This document shows positions 11,501-24,133 of a stretch of 64,000 nt of DNA, in pieces. The position numbers were made by a program, and so were the translations under genes. Under the pieces are notes generated by a model. It was not told where the DNA came from, searched no databases, and saw nothing but the letters and a program-made list of their open reading frames with translations. The stretch comes from Branchiostoma floridae (Eukaryota; Chordata; Leptocardii; Amphioxiformes; Branchiostomatidae): the NCBI RefSeq assembly GCF_000003815.2, contig NC_049980.1, positions 16,568,021-16,632,020 of the forward strand, in the 5' to 3' direction. Each line of letters starts with the position of its first letter. Positions within the stretch are counted from its first letter, which is position 1.

Positions 11501-13757
11501 ATCCATGTTTTCAGATATTGTTAAACTACAAACTGCCTAATATCTTACTCAAGCTGCTGTCATCTTACGAGATTGAAGTGGACCACAATGTTGCAGTACT
11601 GTTGCAACTTGTTTGTCATGGCCAGGCATATGATCAAATAACAGATAATCTGAATCTCAAACTAGTCCATCAGGTTGTTAGTACGATCACAAAGTACGCC
11701 ATCAGTGGTGAAGTGCTCCTGGCTAGCCTGAACTACCTCACAGTCCTTCTTGTGGGCACATCTATGAGGAAGGACACTCGTCTACTAGCTATTCTGCTGT
11801 CCAACGATGCCATCCTTATGCTCATGCAGGACCTACTGGCTGGAAGTGTGTTCAGGTACATCATTCACCTGTTTTAATCCCTGTCCATGGTGCTGAAGTA
11901 AGAATCAATCCGTTTCAACAGATCAGATTCTATCTTGTGCTTATTAATACTAGGTTTGCAAGTAGAGTCAAACCTGTGAAAGGGAACAAATGAGTCCATG
12001 TTTTGTTAGTCCCTTGGATAATCTTTCCCACTGACACCAGCATTATCCTGTCCATAGTGACCACCTGTTCACATAGATCAGATTCTAGCAATCCACTGAG
12101 TAGTCTTCTTGGGCAGTTTTGACTATAACTTTCCTGCAGTTTGCAGATACCAGTAATTCATTGGTTTCCTTGAAGTTTTAACATAATGACACGTAGTTGT
12201 ATTGTAGAACCAGCTTGCACATCTTCATTCCAGGCAGGATACAGTATCAGAAGACCAGGCCATGAGTTTGCAGAGCTGTGCCCTACAGTTACTTGGGTCT
12301 TTAGTACAACTTCAGGCCCAGTTCAAAGTGACTTGTGACTACAATGTCCTTGTGCAAACAGGTACTGCAACATATCATTATAACAGACTGACCTCCTCTA
12401 AGCCTGTTTAAGGGATTCATATGAAATCTTGTTACCTTTGAATGAAATACTGTTGTTTTGGGCTCATAGTCAATGTCATTTGTGAAATGTCTTTTTAATT
12501 TAGCTAAATACTAGATAATGAAGTCAATTATCTAATTTGAATGTGTACAGGGTATGTATTTTCATTGAATTTGGTGTATAGAGTAGGGCTGTTGACATAC
12601 CTGCATGATGCAACCGTAGAACTATTTTTCTTCTCCCTGATCCAGAGCTGTTGCTAGACATCCTGACTTGTGACAGAACACTACTCCAGCTGATCTGTGC
12701 TGTGTCCTTCCTGGCCTCCATGTTCCACGTGTCCCTCCAGTCTCCTGTAGCCAGGCTGGACCTGGGAATCTCCTCACAGCATCTTGCTCGCATCTTTCTG
12801 TCACTGCAGGTAAAAATTTCATCTTCTACTGAAAGTTTTTACTTTTTATAATACTCACATACATTGTACTCCTATCTGGTAATCGTGTTATTCTGCATCA
12901 GGCTAGGGTTAGATGTCCTTGCAGGTAGGTGTGGAGGCCTGATGGCAACTCACCAGCAGCTTCTGTGTTTTGGGTTGGTACTGTGTAAATTGAGGATGTG
13001 GAGGTCTTCCCTGATGTTGTCAGTCCATCTCTTACGGGTTGTTCCCATCGATTTTTCCTCTATGGACACAAATCTTGAAGAAGATGCTAGTACACAACAC
13101 AGGCTATGAATTTCGTTCTGCATATCTTTTTATAGTTAAATGACTAATTTTTCTTTCTTCTATATGCCATAGAACATTATGGTCGTGGAAGAAGAGCTTC
13201 TGCGCTGTGCTGTTGTCAACTGCATGTCTTGGCTCCTCGCGTACACCCAGCCCGGAGACCAGGCCCTGGTGGATCACATAATGAACCAGCCCTGGAACCA
13301 ACTGCTGCTCCAAACTGTGATGGACCTTCACAACAATGACACCGTTCCACCAAGCTTGGTGGCTTTACTTACTCTTTTCCTAGAGCATGGGAAACCAGGA
13401 CCAGTCACCCAGAAACATGTTGACAGAATCGTTAAGCAAGCAGTCCTTAAAGACGTCTCGCAAGGGACAAACTCTGCCCTTAATGTAAAGTTCATTTCTG
13501 CCACTGCTAAGTGCACTGATATAGAGATATCATCAACACATAGAACTGTGGTTAAGGAGTTTGTAGAGAAGTTTCTGAAGGAGCAGGCTGTTGGTTCTCA
13601 GGAGACAGTAGTCAGGTTGGTAGAGGTGCAGGATGTTATGTTGTGCTCATCTTGGATCAATGCCACATTCCAGCAGAGGCTCAGCACTGAGGAGTTGTCA
13701 GGGCTGCTACAAGGTGACAACCAGCACACAGAGAAGGGATCAAGTGAAGAGTGTTAG
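8534..13757 (+). CDS. MEI1: MEI1-like meiotic double-strand-break protein
   Basis: Five exons: 8534-9376, 9703-11855, 12234-12361, 12646-12809 and 13173-13757. All have GT-AG borders and consistent phases, giving 1290 codons plus stop. The start is the first ATG in the frame (MDGRYGALF). The protein is almost wholly leucine-rich helical repeat of the armadillo/HEAT kind, with no catalytic motif, signal peptide or membrane segment. Length is close to vertebrate MEI1 (about 1270 residues), and the N-terminal segment around CLVCILETLEDP looks like that family. MEI1 is needed for programmed meiotic DNA breaks together with REC114 and the TOPOVIBL/SPO11 complex, in the nucleus of germ cells. The identity rests on length, architecture and remembered resemblance, so another large ARM-repeat protein is possible. 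The main exon 2 is unusually long (2153 bp). A short upstream reading frame precedes the start. Confidence 0.65.
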
Positions 13758-16169
13758 AAGTTCAGTTGTTGTAAACAGTGCTATTTCTGTGTAAATTCTA
13801 AACAGCCTAGGTGAGGAATGAATTATTTAAAATATGTACGAGGTTATACTTCTGAGATAAAGCAACTGTTGCTTCATGTATACTTTTTTTGCAGTCTGGC
13901 ACCTTGCCAAAAAGGGTTGAAAAAAAAAAATAACTGGAAGATACATAATAGTATGTACATACTTATATATTCCTAGGCAGAAAGACACTATAGATATTAT
14001 ATGTCTTCCCATGCGTATTGCCTGGCTATAGTTATATGTTCTTATTGTTGTTCTTATGTTCTTACTTAATTGCTCACTGATGCTAAGGAGAAATAGACAA
14101 ATTGTGTCAGTTACAATATGCTAACATGTTGCATTGATTTTACATGTAGATAACAACTTCCTGGCGGATAAAATGATATTATATTGTTCATGTCAATCAT
14201 CCTCTATCAATGGCATTGGGTCATTTCATACAATTTCACAGTGCAGAAAAATCAAGCCATACTACACAAGTCATGTAAAGTGTTACATATCCACTCACTT
14301 TATTCTTCAGCTGGCACATCATTCTGAGTCTGAATGGGACACTGCACCAAAGACAGGCACTCCAAAATGCACAATAATGTCCCACAGCAATGATGTTTAC
14401 ATTCACATAGTTTCTTGCACATTTTGCAATAGTTTCTTTACAAGAAATAAGACAATGTGAAGAAATAGCAACTTCTCGTCACATACCTCTGAGTCAAAAC
14501 ACTCAAGTGACATACATGTACATGTACACGTATTCCCATATCAAACATGGTTACTCAGATGGACTGATGAGGCTCTTTCAGGGTTCTGAACTTCTGTTTA
14601 CAAGTAGTCTCAACCTGCACAATATAGTCCTAAACTGTGGGTTAAAGAGTTACACATAATATCAAAGCCATACATGTACGGGGAGCAAGTGCTCTATACA
14701 ATCTTACAGCATTTGTGCTAAATAACAGGGTTGCCTGTTGGGTTAAATGCTTTCCATTTAGTGTACATGACATAACGCAGTTTGATCAATTTCATCTATA
14801 GCTTTTAAGCCATTGTCAGTACTATAAAACGGCTTTGAAAGAGTTAAATTTGTAGAAGTTGAGAAACAAAGTACAAATGTATCAAGAGATCTGAAACGTT
14901 CAGTGGATGGTATCATTTTAGGTTGGAGATTGAGTGTGAGTGCAAGTAAGGCTCACAAATGCAGTATTTTGAATTTTAAGTCTGAGAAATATGGCAACAT
15001 GCCAATGTTACATGTAGGGCTAACACAAGTTAAAATTTTCATTTACAACAAAAATGAGTTGGCAGAAATTACAACCGAATAACTGCAATTGCCCCTAAGT
15101 AATCAGACTGACTAAAAGGACCAGCATAAATGATCAAGGGAGTCCCTTTAGTTTCTATATCAGTTAGAACCAATCATCTTGTATGGAATGCTTCATAGCT
15201 TGTAACAATCCCAAAATGCAGCTTGTCTCCGAGGAAACAACATGAAATTTCTGTCAACTTAATTAGTGACCACCTGCAAATCTCTAATGAGACTCCAGAT
15301 CAAAGTTTAACAGTTTAGGAGAAATTCGTTGAGTGCATTGCAATGTTAGCTTTATACTTGTGCAATAGATTAATGGGAGGGCCATCATTTACAGAGATGA
15401 CAGCGGCATTCAGTAAATTACCCATGCAGTCACCTTTCCTATGCCTCATGTCATTATCATCAGCCATGCACTTTCATCAGTCACTACTAGTGGCAGTATG
15501 ACATAGCATTGATATCCTCTTACAAAAATAGTACATCTTCCATGTCAGGAGTCCATAGTTTTGCCCCCTGAACACACACAGGTTCCAATTTTCAGGTAGA
15601 GCATTTGTGAAAAATGCTGCATTATCCCACATACAAGGTTTTGTGCCACCTTTCCATCACTTCAGCATTGCTTAGTGTGGAAACCAAACATGACAACAGT
15701 TAACAACTTTTTCCTTGCAGCTGTTAAAATTTAACATTTCCACGAACTACGCAAGGACTAAAGCAGCACATTACAAAATAAAGAGTGCAAAAGACCAGAC
15801 TCCATGAACAGAAGGCATTGACCATAAACTTAATGCTAACATTTATACATTGTTCTGCAAAACTTGCTTTCAATTACTTTTCAATTACTAACAAACACAA
15901 TTAACGTGCAGCATTGTTCAGTCTCCAGACATGACAAAAGTACATGTACATCTGATGAATTATACTACAAGATGTTACAGATGTAGGGTTTCCATTTGTT
16001 AAGTGAAGATGTTAAACAGTCAACTCTCTCCTGATTTTAGATTATTGTCCAATCTTCCAGAGGTAGAAACTGACGAAAGGGTAGAACAACTGTACTGAGG
16101 AGTTTGTTTTCCATTGCGGTGGGCAAGTTTGTCAAATTTCAAAAACTCAACAAGTCCAGACTACGATAC
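13758..16169. other. 3' flank of the MEI1-like gene, no gene seen
   Basis: AT-rich sequence that should include the MEI1-like 3' UTR. I found no AATAAA close to the stop codon and no further exon, structured RNA or repeat. A 108-codon frame at 14134-14460 has no coding hallmarks and no recognisable similarity. Confidence 0.4.
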
Positions 16170-16171
16170 TA

Positions 16172-17005
16172 CAGTCAAACCTGCCCAAGACGACCACCCG
16201 GGGGACCGGACAAAAACGGTCGATTTGGACAGGTGGTCGCTGAGAAGAGTATCGACTCAAAACATGCCCTATGCGAAGTATAACGGTTTCCGTTGTGTTT
16301 AATGGCAAATAGCAAGCACACTGCACGCACGCAAAGAAGCGAGGTATTTAATGTCAAATACAACACGCACACGGTAAATTGTAAATTTAACCCCAGCTTT
16401 TATACAATACAGTATAATATTTGTACATTAACGTTTTAGACAGTAAGGGAACTTTGATGCTGTCAGTAACCATACAAGCCTTTATGCGTCGCTATGTTCT
16501 TGATCGCCGTATCTGAAATAACTACGGTGCATCTTTCGAATTCTATGCCCGGTACGTCCCAATAGCGTACTTACCCAAGGGTGAATGCACAGTACAGTTG
16601 GACAAAAGCACTCACACAGATCTTCCTTTAAAAGGTATGAGCTACACAGATCTTTCTTAGAAATTTCCTCCCATATTACAGTAGACTGCCCCATTGACCA
16701 CCCATTGACCGCCGCAATCTTTATTCTAAACATAAATGGCAGTCAATCCGACGCAAACTGGTCGATTTTGGCACAAAATCGCGCTAGTTATCATCAAAAA
16801 TCGATGAAAACCTCAATTTTGAAAACGATGCGGCGGTCGTTAGGGGCCCAATTTGGGCCGGTCGCGGTCGCGTTGGCCAGGTGGTCGTTGAGAAAAGGTC
16901 GCTTAATGCTTACGTCAATAGGAAAAAAAATCGGGACCGAGAAAAAGCGGTCGAAATGGCCAGGTGGTCGCTGAGAAGAGGTGGTCGCTCGGGCAGGTTT
17001 GACTG
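16172..17005. mobile_element. MITE with CAGTCAAACCTGCCC ends and TA target duplication
   Basis: The left end CAGTCAAACCTGCCCAAGAC (16172) is inverted at the right end (complement ending at 17005), with TA on both sides (16170-16171 and 17006-17007). This is the pattern of Tc1/mariner or pogo-type insertions. The word GGTGGTCGCTGAGAAGAG and variants recur inside near both ends. There is no transposase frame. A truncated relative lies at 44040-44470 and a short internally deleted one at 39179-39300. Confidence 0.8.
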
Positions 17006-17007
17006 TA

Positions 17008-18687
17008 TATTCTTCCTTGTGTGTTTGAGGAAACATGTAGTACATGTTTTGGTTGTTACATAATTTCTTCATGTAGATGTATCAAGTTTGCACCTGGCAT
17101 AATTCCAATGAGGAAATCTGAGAATTATGATTCAGTGTCAGTTGACAGAATAAAGCCCATGGTTTAGTTTTTGTTGTTCTTCACAGACCTGTCTCTTTGT
17201 TTTCCGTTTAGTACCATTGGTAGACACATACTTTAAACATAATTACATCTTGCAGCAATACTCCATGTTTTGAAAAACATGAAATTCTATGTTGAACAGG
17301 TATCAACAGGTAACATTACCTTTTGACCATCACCAGCATCTAAAGACACTAACAGGCTGCTAACAGTCCCTCAGTCTGCATCACACCTATATACATTGTA
17401 CACTTATTCCTTGCATTGTGTGCATTGCTAAGAAAACAGATAATAACTCTTCCCTGTGTGCCACCTTTCACACATACAGACCACCTATCCCTAGTAGACA
17501 ACAAAGACGCACACATCTTTGCACAGGTGTGTATATATATATACATGTATGACTATGATAATTAATGGGAGAAGGCATGGTTATCTTCTAATTTCTATGG
17601 TTGTAGATACAGTATGGCTGATAATAGAGGTACATGTAAGGACCTATGTAATAGTACAGACCTTCTGTTATGTCATCAAATCAACTTGCCTACATGTAGG
17701 ACAGAATCCCAATTCTCAACAAGTGGCATAGGCCGGCAACGGCACACGCCGTGAAACTTCACGTAGTGGGCAACACTAAACATGAGTCCAATTTCAATGC
17801 TCTCCCCTAGGGCCTGTGTAAACTGTCTTGTGTCCACACAAGACCCGTACTAGACGTCACTGACTGAAGACTGTACACGTGCATTTTTTGCTGTAGACTC
17901 AGTTTGAATAATGACGTTAGTATGCGACTTTGAATCATTGAAGGATCTCCAATAACAGACCTAGGGGTAGACTTAAACAAAAAGAGAGTCCCAAATGCAC
18001 TGTATTTACTGAAATTGGCATCAGTATGGGCATTTTTCAGACGCACAAAAATTTTCTAGATTCCCAAATATCCATTCAATTAAGACATTTATCAGAACAT
18101 GATCAAACTTTTTGGAGCTCTCCTCTGAATCACTATCTTGCAAAGCTTGTGCCTGCTAGATACAACAGAGATGACACACAACCAAGTAACGTGACACTGA
18201 GAAACCAACAATCAAAATTCTTCACATTTAAACAAAGTGAAAACATTAACCTGGTAGACCAACCTGTGTTGCAGCCCTTACCATTGCATGGTTGTCTGAC
18301 ATATGAATAATGTGCCATGGTGCTATTTTCAATACAGGAAGTGTGTTCAGACTCATTCACTGAGATACTACATTTGGAGTAGCAGTTTAACATGATGCAA
18401 CAATGTGACACAACATTATACAAGTATGCACCGAGACTGACAGTCAAAACTGCTGCATTCTTAGCTTACCACTTAACACAACACTGTTGAACTACTTAGT
18501 GATACTATATGGTATTCAATGAAATATACAAGCTAAACAATGCAGCTCACTCATGACAATAATACATGGTTTACTTGACAAGTAAACTGTTATAGACACC
18601 AGATGGTCTTCCCAGTCCCACAACACTAACCACTTGATGAAGCAGTCCCGACCTGGGCACACCCTTCATAGCGTCTATCTTAGTCCC
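17008..18687. other. Intergenic and BTBD1/2 3' UTR
   Basis: Contains the minus-strand 3' UTR of the BTBD1/2 gene, whose stop is at 18688. No polyadenylation signal close to the stop was recognised. A short TATATATATATA run lies near 17531. No other gene was seen. Confidence 0.4.
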
Positions 18688-21600
18688 TTACGTGTAGAAG
18701 ATGATTTCTGGGATCTGTCCATCCTCCACTGATGTCCCGTTGTTGTTGCCGGCAGCGTACGTGAACTGGAAAATGACCTTACCGCTGCTTGGCGACTCGT
18801 GGATGACCTTCCGCATGCCTTTTGTTCCATAATGAGAATCAGGACCCTGTAATACAAGAAATGTAGGAAGCAATTCTATATCAATATCTATATCAATATT
18901 TATTTCTATATCAATAAAGATCTGATTGATTTTGATTGACCTACAATCACTGAATGATTTTCCTGAGGGTCTGCATGGGGGGTCCTGACAACGCTTTACG
19001 CTAAATTCAGGACGGTCGACTACGTTTTACGTTAAATTCCGAAGGCTGGCAACGCTTTACGCTAAATTCAGAAAGGCCGGCAACGGTTTACGCTAAATTC
19101 TGAAAGACTGGTAACACTCGGCAAGGGCGGGGGTATGCTCCGCCGGGAAGATTTTGAAATTTTGACTCTCTGAAACACCATTTCCTGCATTTTGAGGGGA
19201 AATTTTGGCTGGTAGACAAAGCTAATTTAAATGGCATATCTAATTAAAGATTCCCAGGGGTTTAGTGTAAGCCACCCAACAGATTTTTTTTACCATGCCG
19301 AGCGCCGAAGGGGCGAGGCGTCGCAAGGGAAGTTGTGAAATCCTGACACCCTGAACCGCGATTTCTTATGTTTTTCTGGCTATCATATAAAGCTGAGTTA
19401 AATGACATTTCTATCAGCAAAAAGGTGTTTGAGTTTGACATGTCACATCCCCCAACATCATTTTCAGAATTTCGAGCGCCGAAAGCGCGAGGCGGCGCAA
19501 GGGAGGACCATGAACATTTTGAAATCTTGACCCTCTAAAATGATATTTCCTGCATTTTATTTTTGATGGGCAAATTTTGCTGGCAGACTAAGCTAATCTA
19601 TAACTTCAATGACATTTCTATTAGCAAAAAGGTTTTCGAGGGCGAGGCCACCGATACAATTTTTACCATGTCGATGACCGAATAGTCGCAAGGGAGGTCC
19701 GGCAAAATTTTGAAATCTTGATCCTTTGAAACGCAATTTCCTTTGTTTTGAGGGCTAAAATTTACTGGTAGACTACGCTTCGACTTACGAAATTTGGGAG
19801 GCCAGACTACGATTTACGGGTAATTTTTAGGCTAGATTACGTTTTACGTAAAATTTTTGGGCTAGATTACGCCTTACGTGAAATGCAATGGCTACGCTTT
19901 ACAGTAAATTTTCCATCCTCACTACGAATTACGGGAAATTAAAAGGCCTGCCTACGCCTTACGGAAAAGAGCATGCAGACCCTCTTTCCTATCTTACCTT
20001 GAGAGTTGCACAAGCGGTGTAGCTGACGTTGGGTTGGATCTCCACAGGTTCCTTAAACATCACGCGGAAGGTGGCATCTGAGCCGTCACAGCTGAACCCA
20101 GTATCGTTCTGCCCCAGCACAGTCCCCGAGTCTGTCTGGATAATCTGAGGGAACAGACAAAAAGCGAGATGTTCTAATAGAGAAGTCTTGGACAATAGTC
20201 AGGCTTATTGCACACTTCAAATCTTGATACAGTTTTGACATCAGTCATAGACAGAGGGCAGGACTGACAAATATAGAATACATCATTGTATGTCCTTGCT
20301 TTTTTCATTTATTATAACATTGGGTTTCTCACCAGTCTTAATGCTACGGGTTGACCGTTCAGCATATACACCCTCATGACTTCCACGATAACTTTACATT
20401 TCATTGCTCCTGAAATCTGCCTGTCTTTCACAACCTCAACATACATGTACTTTCCTCAGAGAACACTGACCTGGATGTTGACTTGGTAGTCAGTGGGTCC
20501 ATGAATGGATCCATACAGACCAAACCCAACAACAAAGATGTGTCTGTTCACCACAAACCTACAGGAACATAAATAGGCATTTCAGCATGTTTCAGCAAAA
20601 TGTCACTCCATTCTTTAACATTTGCTGCAATATTCTACTATATTTCTAGACACAAATATTGACATGAAGATATGAATATTCAATAATGACTGGAATATTG
20701 CTTGAGGATATATTATGAAATACACAAAAATATAAGGAAGTTCATAAATGACTAAAAATTCATGAGATAACACTGTAACTTTTGTAAATATTTCCACTAT
20801 ATAAACTACTGCAATTGCACAGTACTATTTACTCTACAAATGTTTTCTATTTTGACAAGAAATGGTTAGAAGTGAGCTGTAGAATTGTAGTCGTGCAGCC
20901 TGGGCCACAAAGCCATTCCATGGGTTATCCCCACATGTATGAATGTGACTTGTGCACAAAGTTGTACTGACCTGATGCGATCAGAGGTCCCACTGTACCC
21001 CCAGCGACTCTCCACCTGCTGGAAGCGGTTGATGGTCTGCTCCTTCCCTGTCAGACAGCACCGCGGTGAGTCCAGGAATTCCACCGGAGGTTTGGGGTTC
21101 ACCGTGAAGTGTAGAAATAGACTGACGACCTCTCGGTCCGTCAGGATCCCGGACTGCGCCGGACCGGAGGCAAACTCTTCGATGGTCATGAGAGGAAAGC
21201 GGATGAGGCGCAGGGCCTGTCCCAGCGCACGGCGCTTGTTTTCCGGGGTGGCGGCCAGCTGCTGTCTCTGGCACTCGTGCTCGGCCCACCTGACAACGGC
21301 GACGAATAACTTGCACTCGCGGATTCCCAGGGTGTCTCGCTCCAGGACCACATTCAGCGTGTCCAAGTCAATGTCCACGAAACCCTCCGCTGCAAGAGCT
21401 TCTGAAGTGTTCTTGTCAATCGTCTCCAGGCAAAGCTGGGCCAGTTGTGGCTCATCAAACAGACGGGCCTGGGTCAGGAGCATGAAGGCGTTGTCGCTGC
21501 TCAAATTCTTCTTAAGAAAGTCCACACATGCCGACTCTAAGGCAGGAACGGCATACTTTTTCGCAGTATAAAGCGTAGTCATGACAGTTTCTGGTCCAAT

Positions 21601-22677
21601 CTGAACTTCGTCGGAATAAAGGAAACGTAGGAGAGCAAGGAAAGCAGCAGGCTCTACGTCTGGCAGCTCTACTTCAGCTGAAGTGGTGGCCATGCCCCCG
21701 TTAAACATGGCATCAAACACTGCACTACCAATGGCCAACACAAACTGCAGGAGAAGGGAAAGAACTCTGGTTATGTCTCTTTTACATGTAGACAAGATAA
21801 AGCATTCCTATAATTGTACTTATCTGTTTTAACTGTAGCTAACAGAACCGTATTTGACAGACGACAAACAAAAAAGAAAAGGAACACCTTAATTTGAATG
21901 ATTGACTTTGTTCCAGGTATACAACTATCCTATGCTATAATACTCAGATCTAAAAGAAGAAAAACACATATTCATCTAGCTAGGTAGGTACATGTTTGTT
22001 GCAATTTTCTGATTCTGAGACACAATATTACTTTACAGAAGTGACTACAGTAACATGTAAATGACAGACATACAAGACTGCTCCCAAATGTAAAAACTTT
22101 CTTATTGGTAATGTCAGTGACCCAAGCTGTCATCACATAGCTTTCCATGTTTGGTATTTCCACCTCTTGCACGGTTGATTAGCGATAATTGTCATGTCTC
22201 AAGTTATATTTTGGGCAGTATTTGTCTGTTTGTCACTAAGATAACTCAAGAACCTGCTGGATGGACTGGTTTTAAATTTTGCATGTGAGTATGTTGTAAC
22301 AGAAACTGTAAAATATTGGATTATAGGCTTTCCTGGCAGCTTTCCACAGTACAATTTCCTGTTTCTTCCACCCATTACAAATAAATGAAATCATCTTCTA
22401 CAATTATATAAATATACAAGGCCCGACACTAACAGGCTTTGTGGCTTTCAACAGACATACTCCAATAGTTTTGATAAATGTGATAGCTTCTGGAGGGCTC
22501 AAACTGTGTTCTAATATCATCAGTGTCTCATCTGTTGCCTACCTTGTGTGCAGGGATCCTCTGCATCCCTTCACCGCGGCCCACGATGAAGTGCACATCG
22601 CTCATCACTTCATTGTTAAACATGTAGGCAAGTCTGTCCTTCACTGTGGTCTTGCTAGCCTGCCAGTTGTACATGGG
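18688..22677 (-). CDS. BTBD2: BTB/POZ domain protein BTBD1/BTBD2, missing first exon
   Basis: Five exons on the minus strand: 22543-22677, 20972-21744, 20471-20558, 19998-20144 and 18688-18846 (stop). Borders are GT-AG and phases consistent, giving 433 codons. The protein closely follows vertebrate BTBD1/BTBD2. A BTB domain runs from [12 protein letters not shown] through [13 protein letters not shown] and [23 protein letters not shown] domain contains [18 protein letters not shown] and [14 protein letters not shown]-terminal PHR domain runs from [19 protein letters not shown] to the conserved end [24 protein letters not shown]1/2 are cytoplasmic proteins reported to bind topoisomerase I and to act with cullin-3-type ubiquitin ligases. 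The first exon, usually a low-complexity N-terminus before the (P)MYNWQ motif, was not found; it may lie in the gap at 23845-23944. One lancelet gene probably represents both vertebrate paralogues. Confidence 0.95.
18965..19984. mobile_element. Repeat-built inverted-repeat element in the last BTBD1/2 intron
   Basis: The ends GAGGGTCTGCATG (18965-18977) and its complement (19972-19984) form an exact 13-bp inverted repeat, flanked by a 6-bp direct repeat TTTCCT (18959-18964 and 19985-19990). The interior has no gene. Each end is a minisatellite of words like ACGCTTTACGCTAAATTC (18990-19105) or CTAGATTACGTTTTACG (19775-19965). The middle is about four diverged units of roughly 185 bp, each with GCGCAAGGGAG, TTTTGAAATCTTGA, ATTTCCTGCATTTT and GACATTTCTAT-like words. 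The element starts only 12 bp inside the intron from the donor of exon 19998-20144. Confidence 0.65.
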
Positions 22678-24133
22678 CTGCAAACAAACATGCAAACATT
22701 AGCACACTTGTCAACAAACATATCATATTTCTCGTCTATTTTCGCCCTGTATTGTAACTCATGTCAGAATGGGAAATTGTCTGTGCATGGTCACACATGG
22801 CATCAGAATAAAACATCATACAACATGGAATCTATCCAAGCTCATACCTCCTGCAACAGTGACCCAACAACTCTCACCAAACTTCTGTTACTTATGCTGG
22901 TATTGTAGGTATTGTATTGTATTGTACAACAGTATTCTTCCACTTTCACTGATGTCACAATTCTGTAGCACAGTAATAACTAGCAACACATTGGAAATGC
23001 AAAATTCACAAAGTCGTCAATTTACGAAGGAAATATCACAATCAAAAGCATGAGAATATAACAAACACAAACATGTCAAGATCTTTTTTTGCCAGGAACT
23101 GTCTGTTGTATGCTAGGTTGTTAGTTGTTACAGACACAAGTTCATGTGTTGGCTTGCACTGTTGAATCACTGCCAAGAAACTACAGAGGAAATGGGCATC
23201 TCTATTTCTGTTACATTGCTCACCCAGTCCCCCTAAATGATGAAATCAAATTAAACCAAGGAAGACCAACTCCTACCAGACTTAAGTCAACTTAGATTTG
23301 ACGAAGCTTGTATTACATTTACAATGTACATTTAGCAACAGTTGCATCCTTGTAAAGTGTACAAATGTACATCACCATTGCTCTACTGGATATTGACTTT
23401 ATTGTACATCATGTGTATGAACAAACTAAAGTCTATAGGTATAACTTTCAGGGGTGTATGAAATATCTAATTTTGCTAAGAAAGAAATATCATGTAGATA
23501 TCATTACCATTGTATTAAATCTCAAACGTACTATTCTTAAATTTGTAATGTTTAAGTTAGTCTGAGTATTACCTTTGAGTCTATGACAGCTGTCAATGTG
23601 CGCTGTTTTACAGTGTACAGGTAACGTTTACTGCACATTAGCTACATGTGTGTGCTGTTTTACCTTGATATGTGTGTAGTTTGTGCTTCTTTGTCTGACT
23701 GTATGCTATATATGCTGTTTTACCTGGATATGTGTGCTGCTTTACTTGAATAAGTCCTGTGTATGGTGCTGTTCTTCAAGGATGTGTGCTGTCACTGTCA
23801 GTATCAATAACTCCTGTGGTAGGTTTATGGCATGATCGCAACAANNNNNNNNNNNNNNNNNNNNNNNNNNNNNNNNNNNNNNNNNNNNNNNNNNNNNNNN
23901 NNNNNNNNNNNNNNNNNNNNNNNNNNNNNNNNNNNNNNNNNNNNTATGTGGATTGATTTGATTCATTGCTTTTAAGAAACACCAGTGCTTTCCAACTTCT
24001 TTAACTGTACATTTTACAGGAAAAAATTATGCATTCTTTCTACTTATCAAATTATGTATCGAAGTACTATGGAGACACCTGGAATAAATGTGTCCATTAT
24101 CTGTTTTGAGTTTTTTTATTTTATTTATTGTAG
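22678..24133. other. Region between BTBD1/2 and the DUF6589 gene, with a gap
   Basis: Should hold the missing first exon of BTBD1/2 (minus) and any 5' exons of the DUF6589 gene (plus). A 100-bp gap (23845-23944) may hide one of them. The stretch 23600-23840 has loosely repeated GTGTGCTGTTTTACCT words (about 55-70 bp apart). I could not place a promoter. Confidence 0.4.

Noticed and set aside
14134-14460. A 108-codon plus-strand frame as a small gene.
   Set aside because: No recognisable similarity, poor coding composition and no splice support in the 3' flank of the MEI1-like gene.
20939-21571. A 210-codon plus-strand frame.
   Set aside because: It is exactly antisense to the BTBD1/2 main exon, whose protein is strongly conserved on the minus strand.
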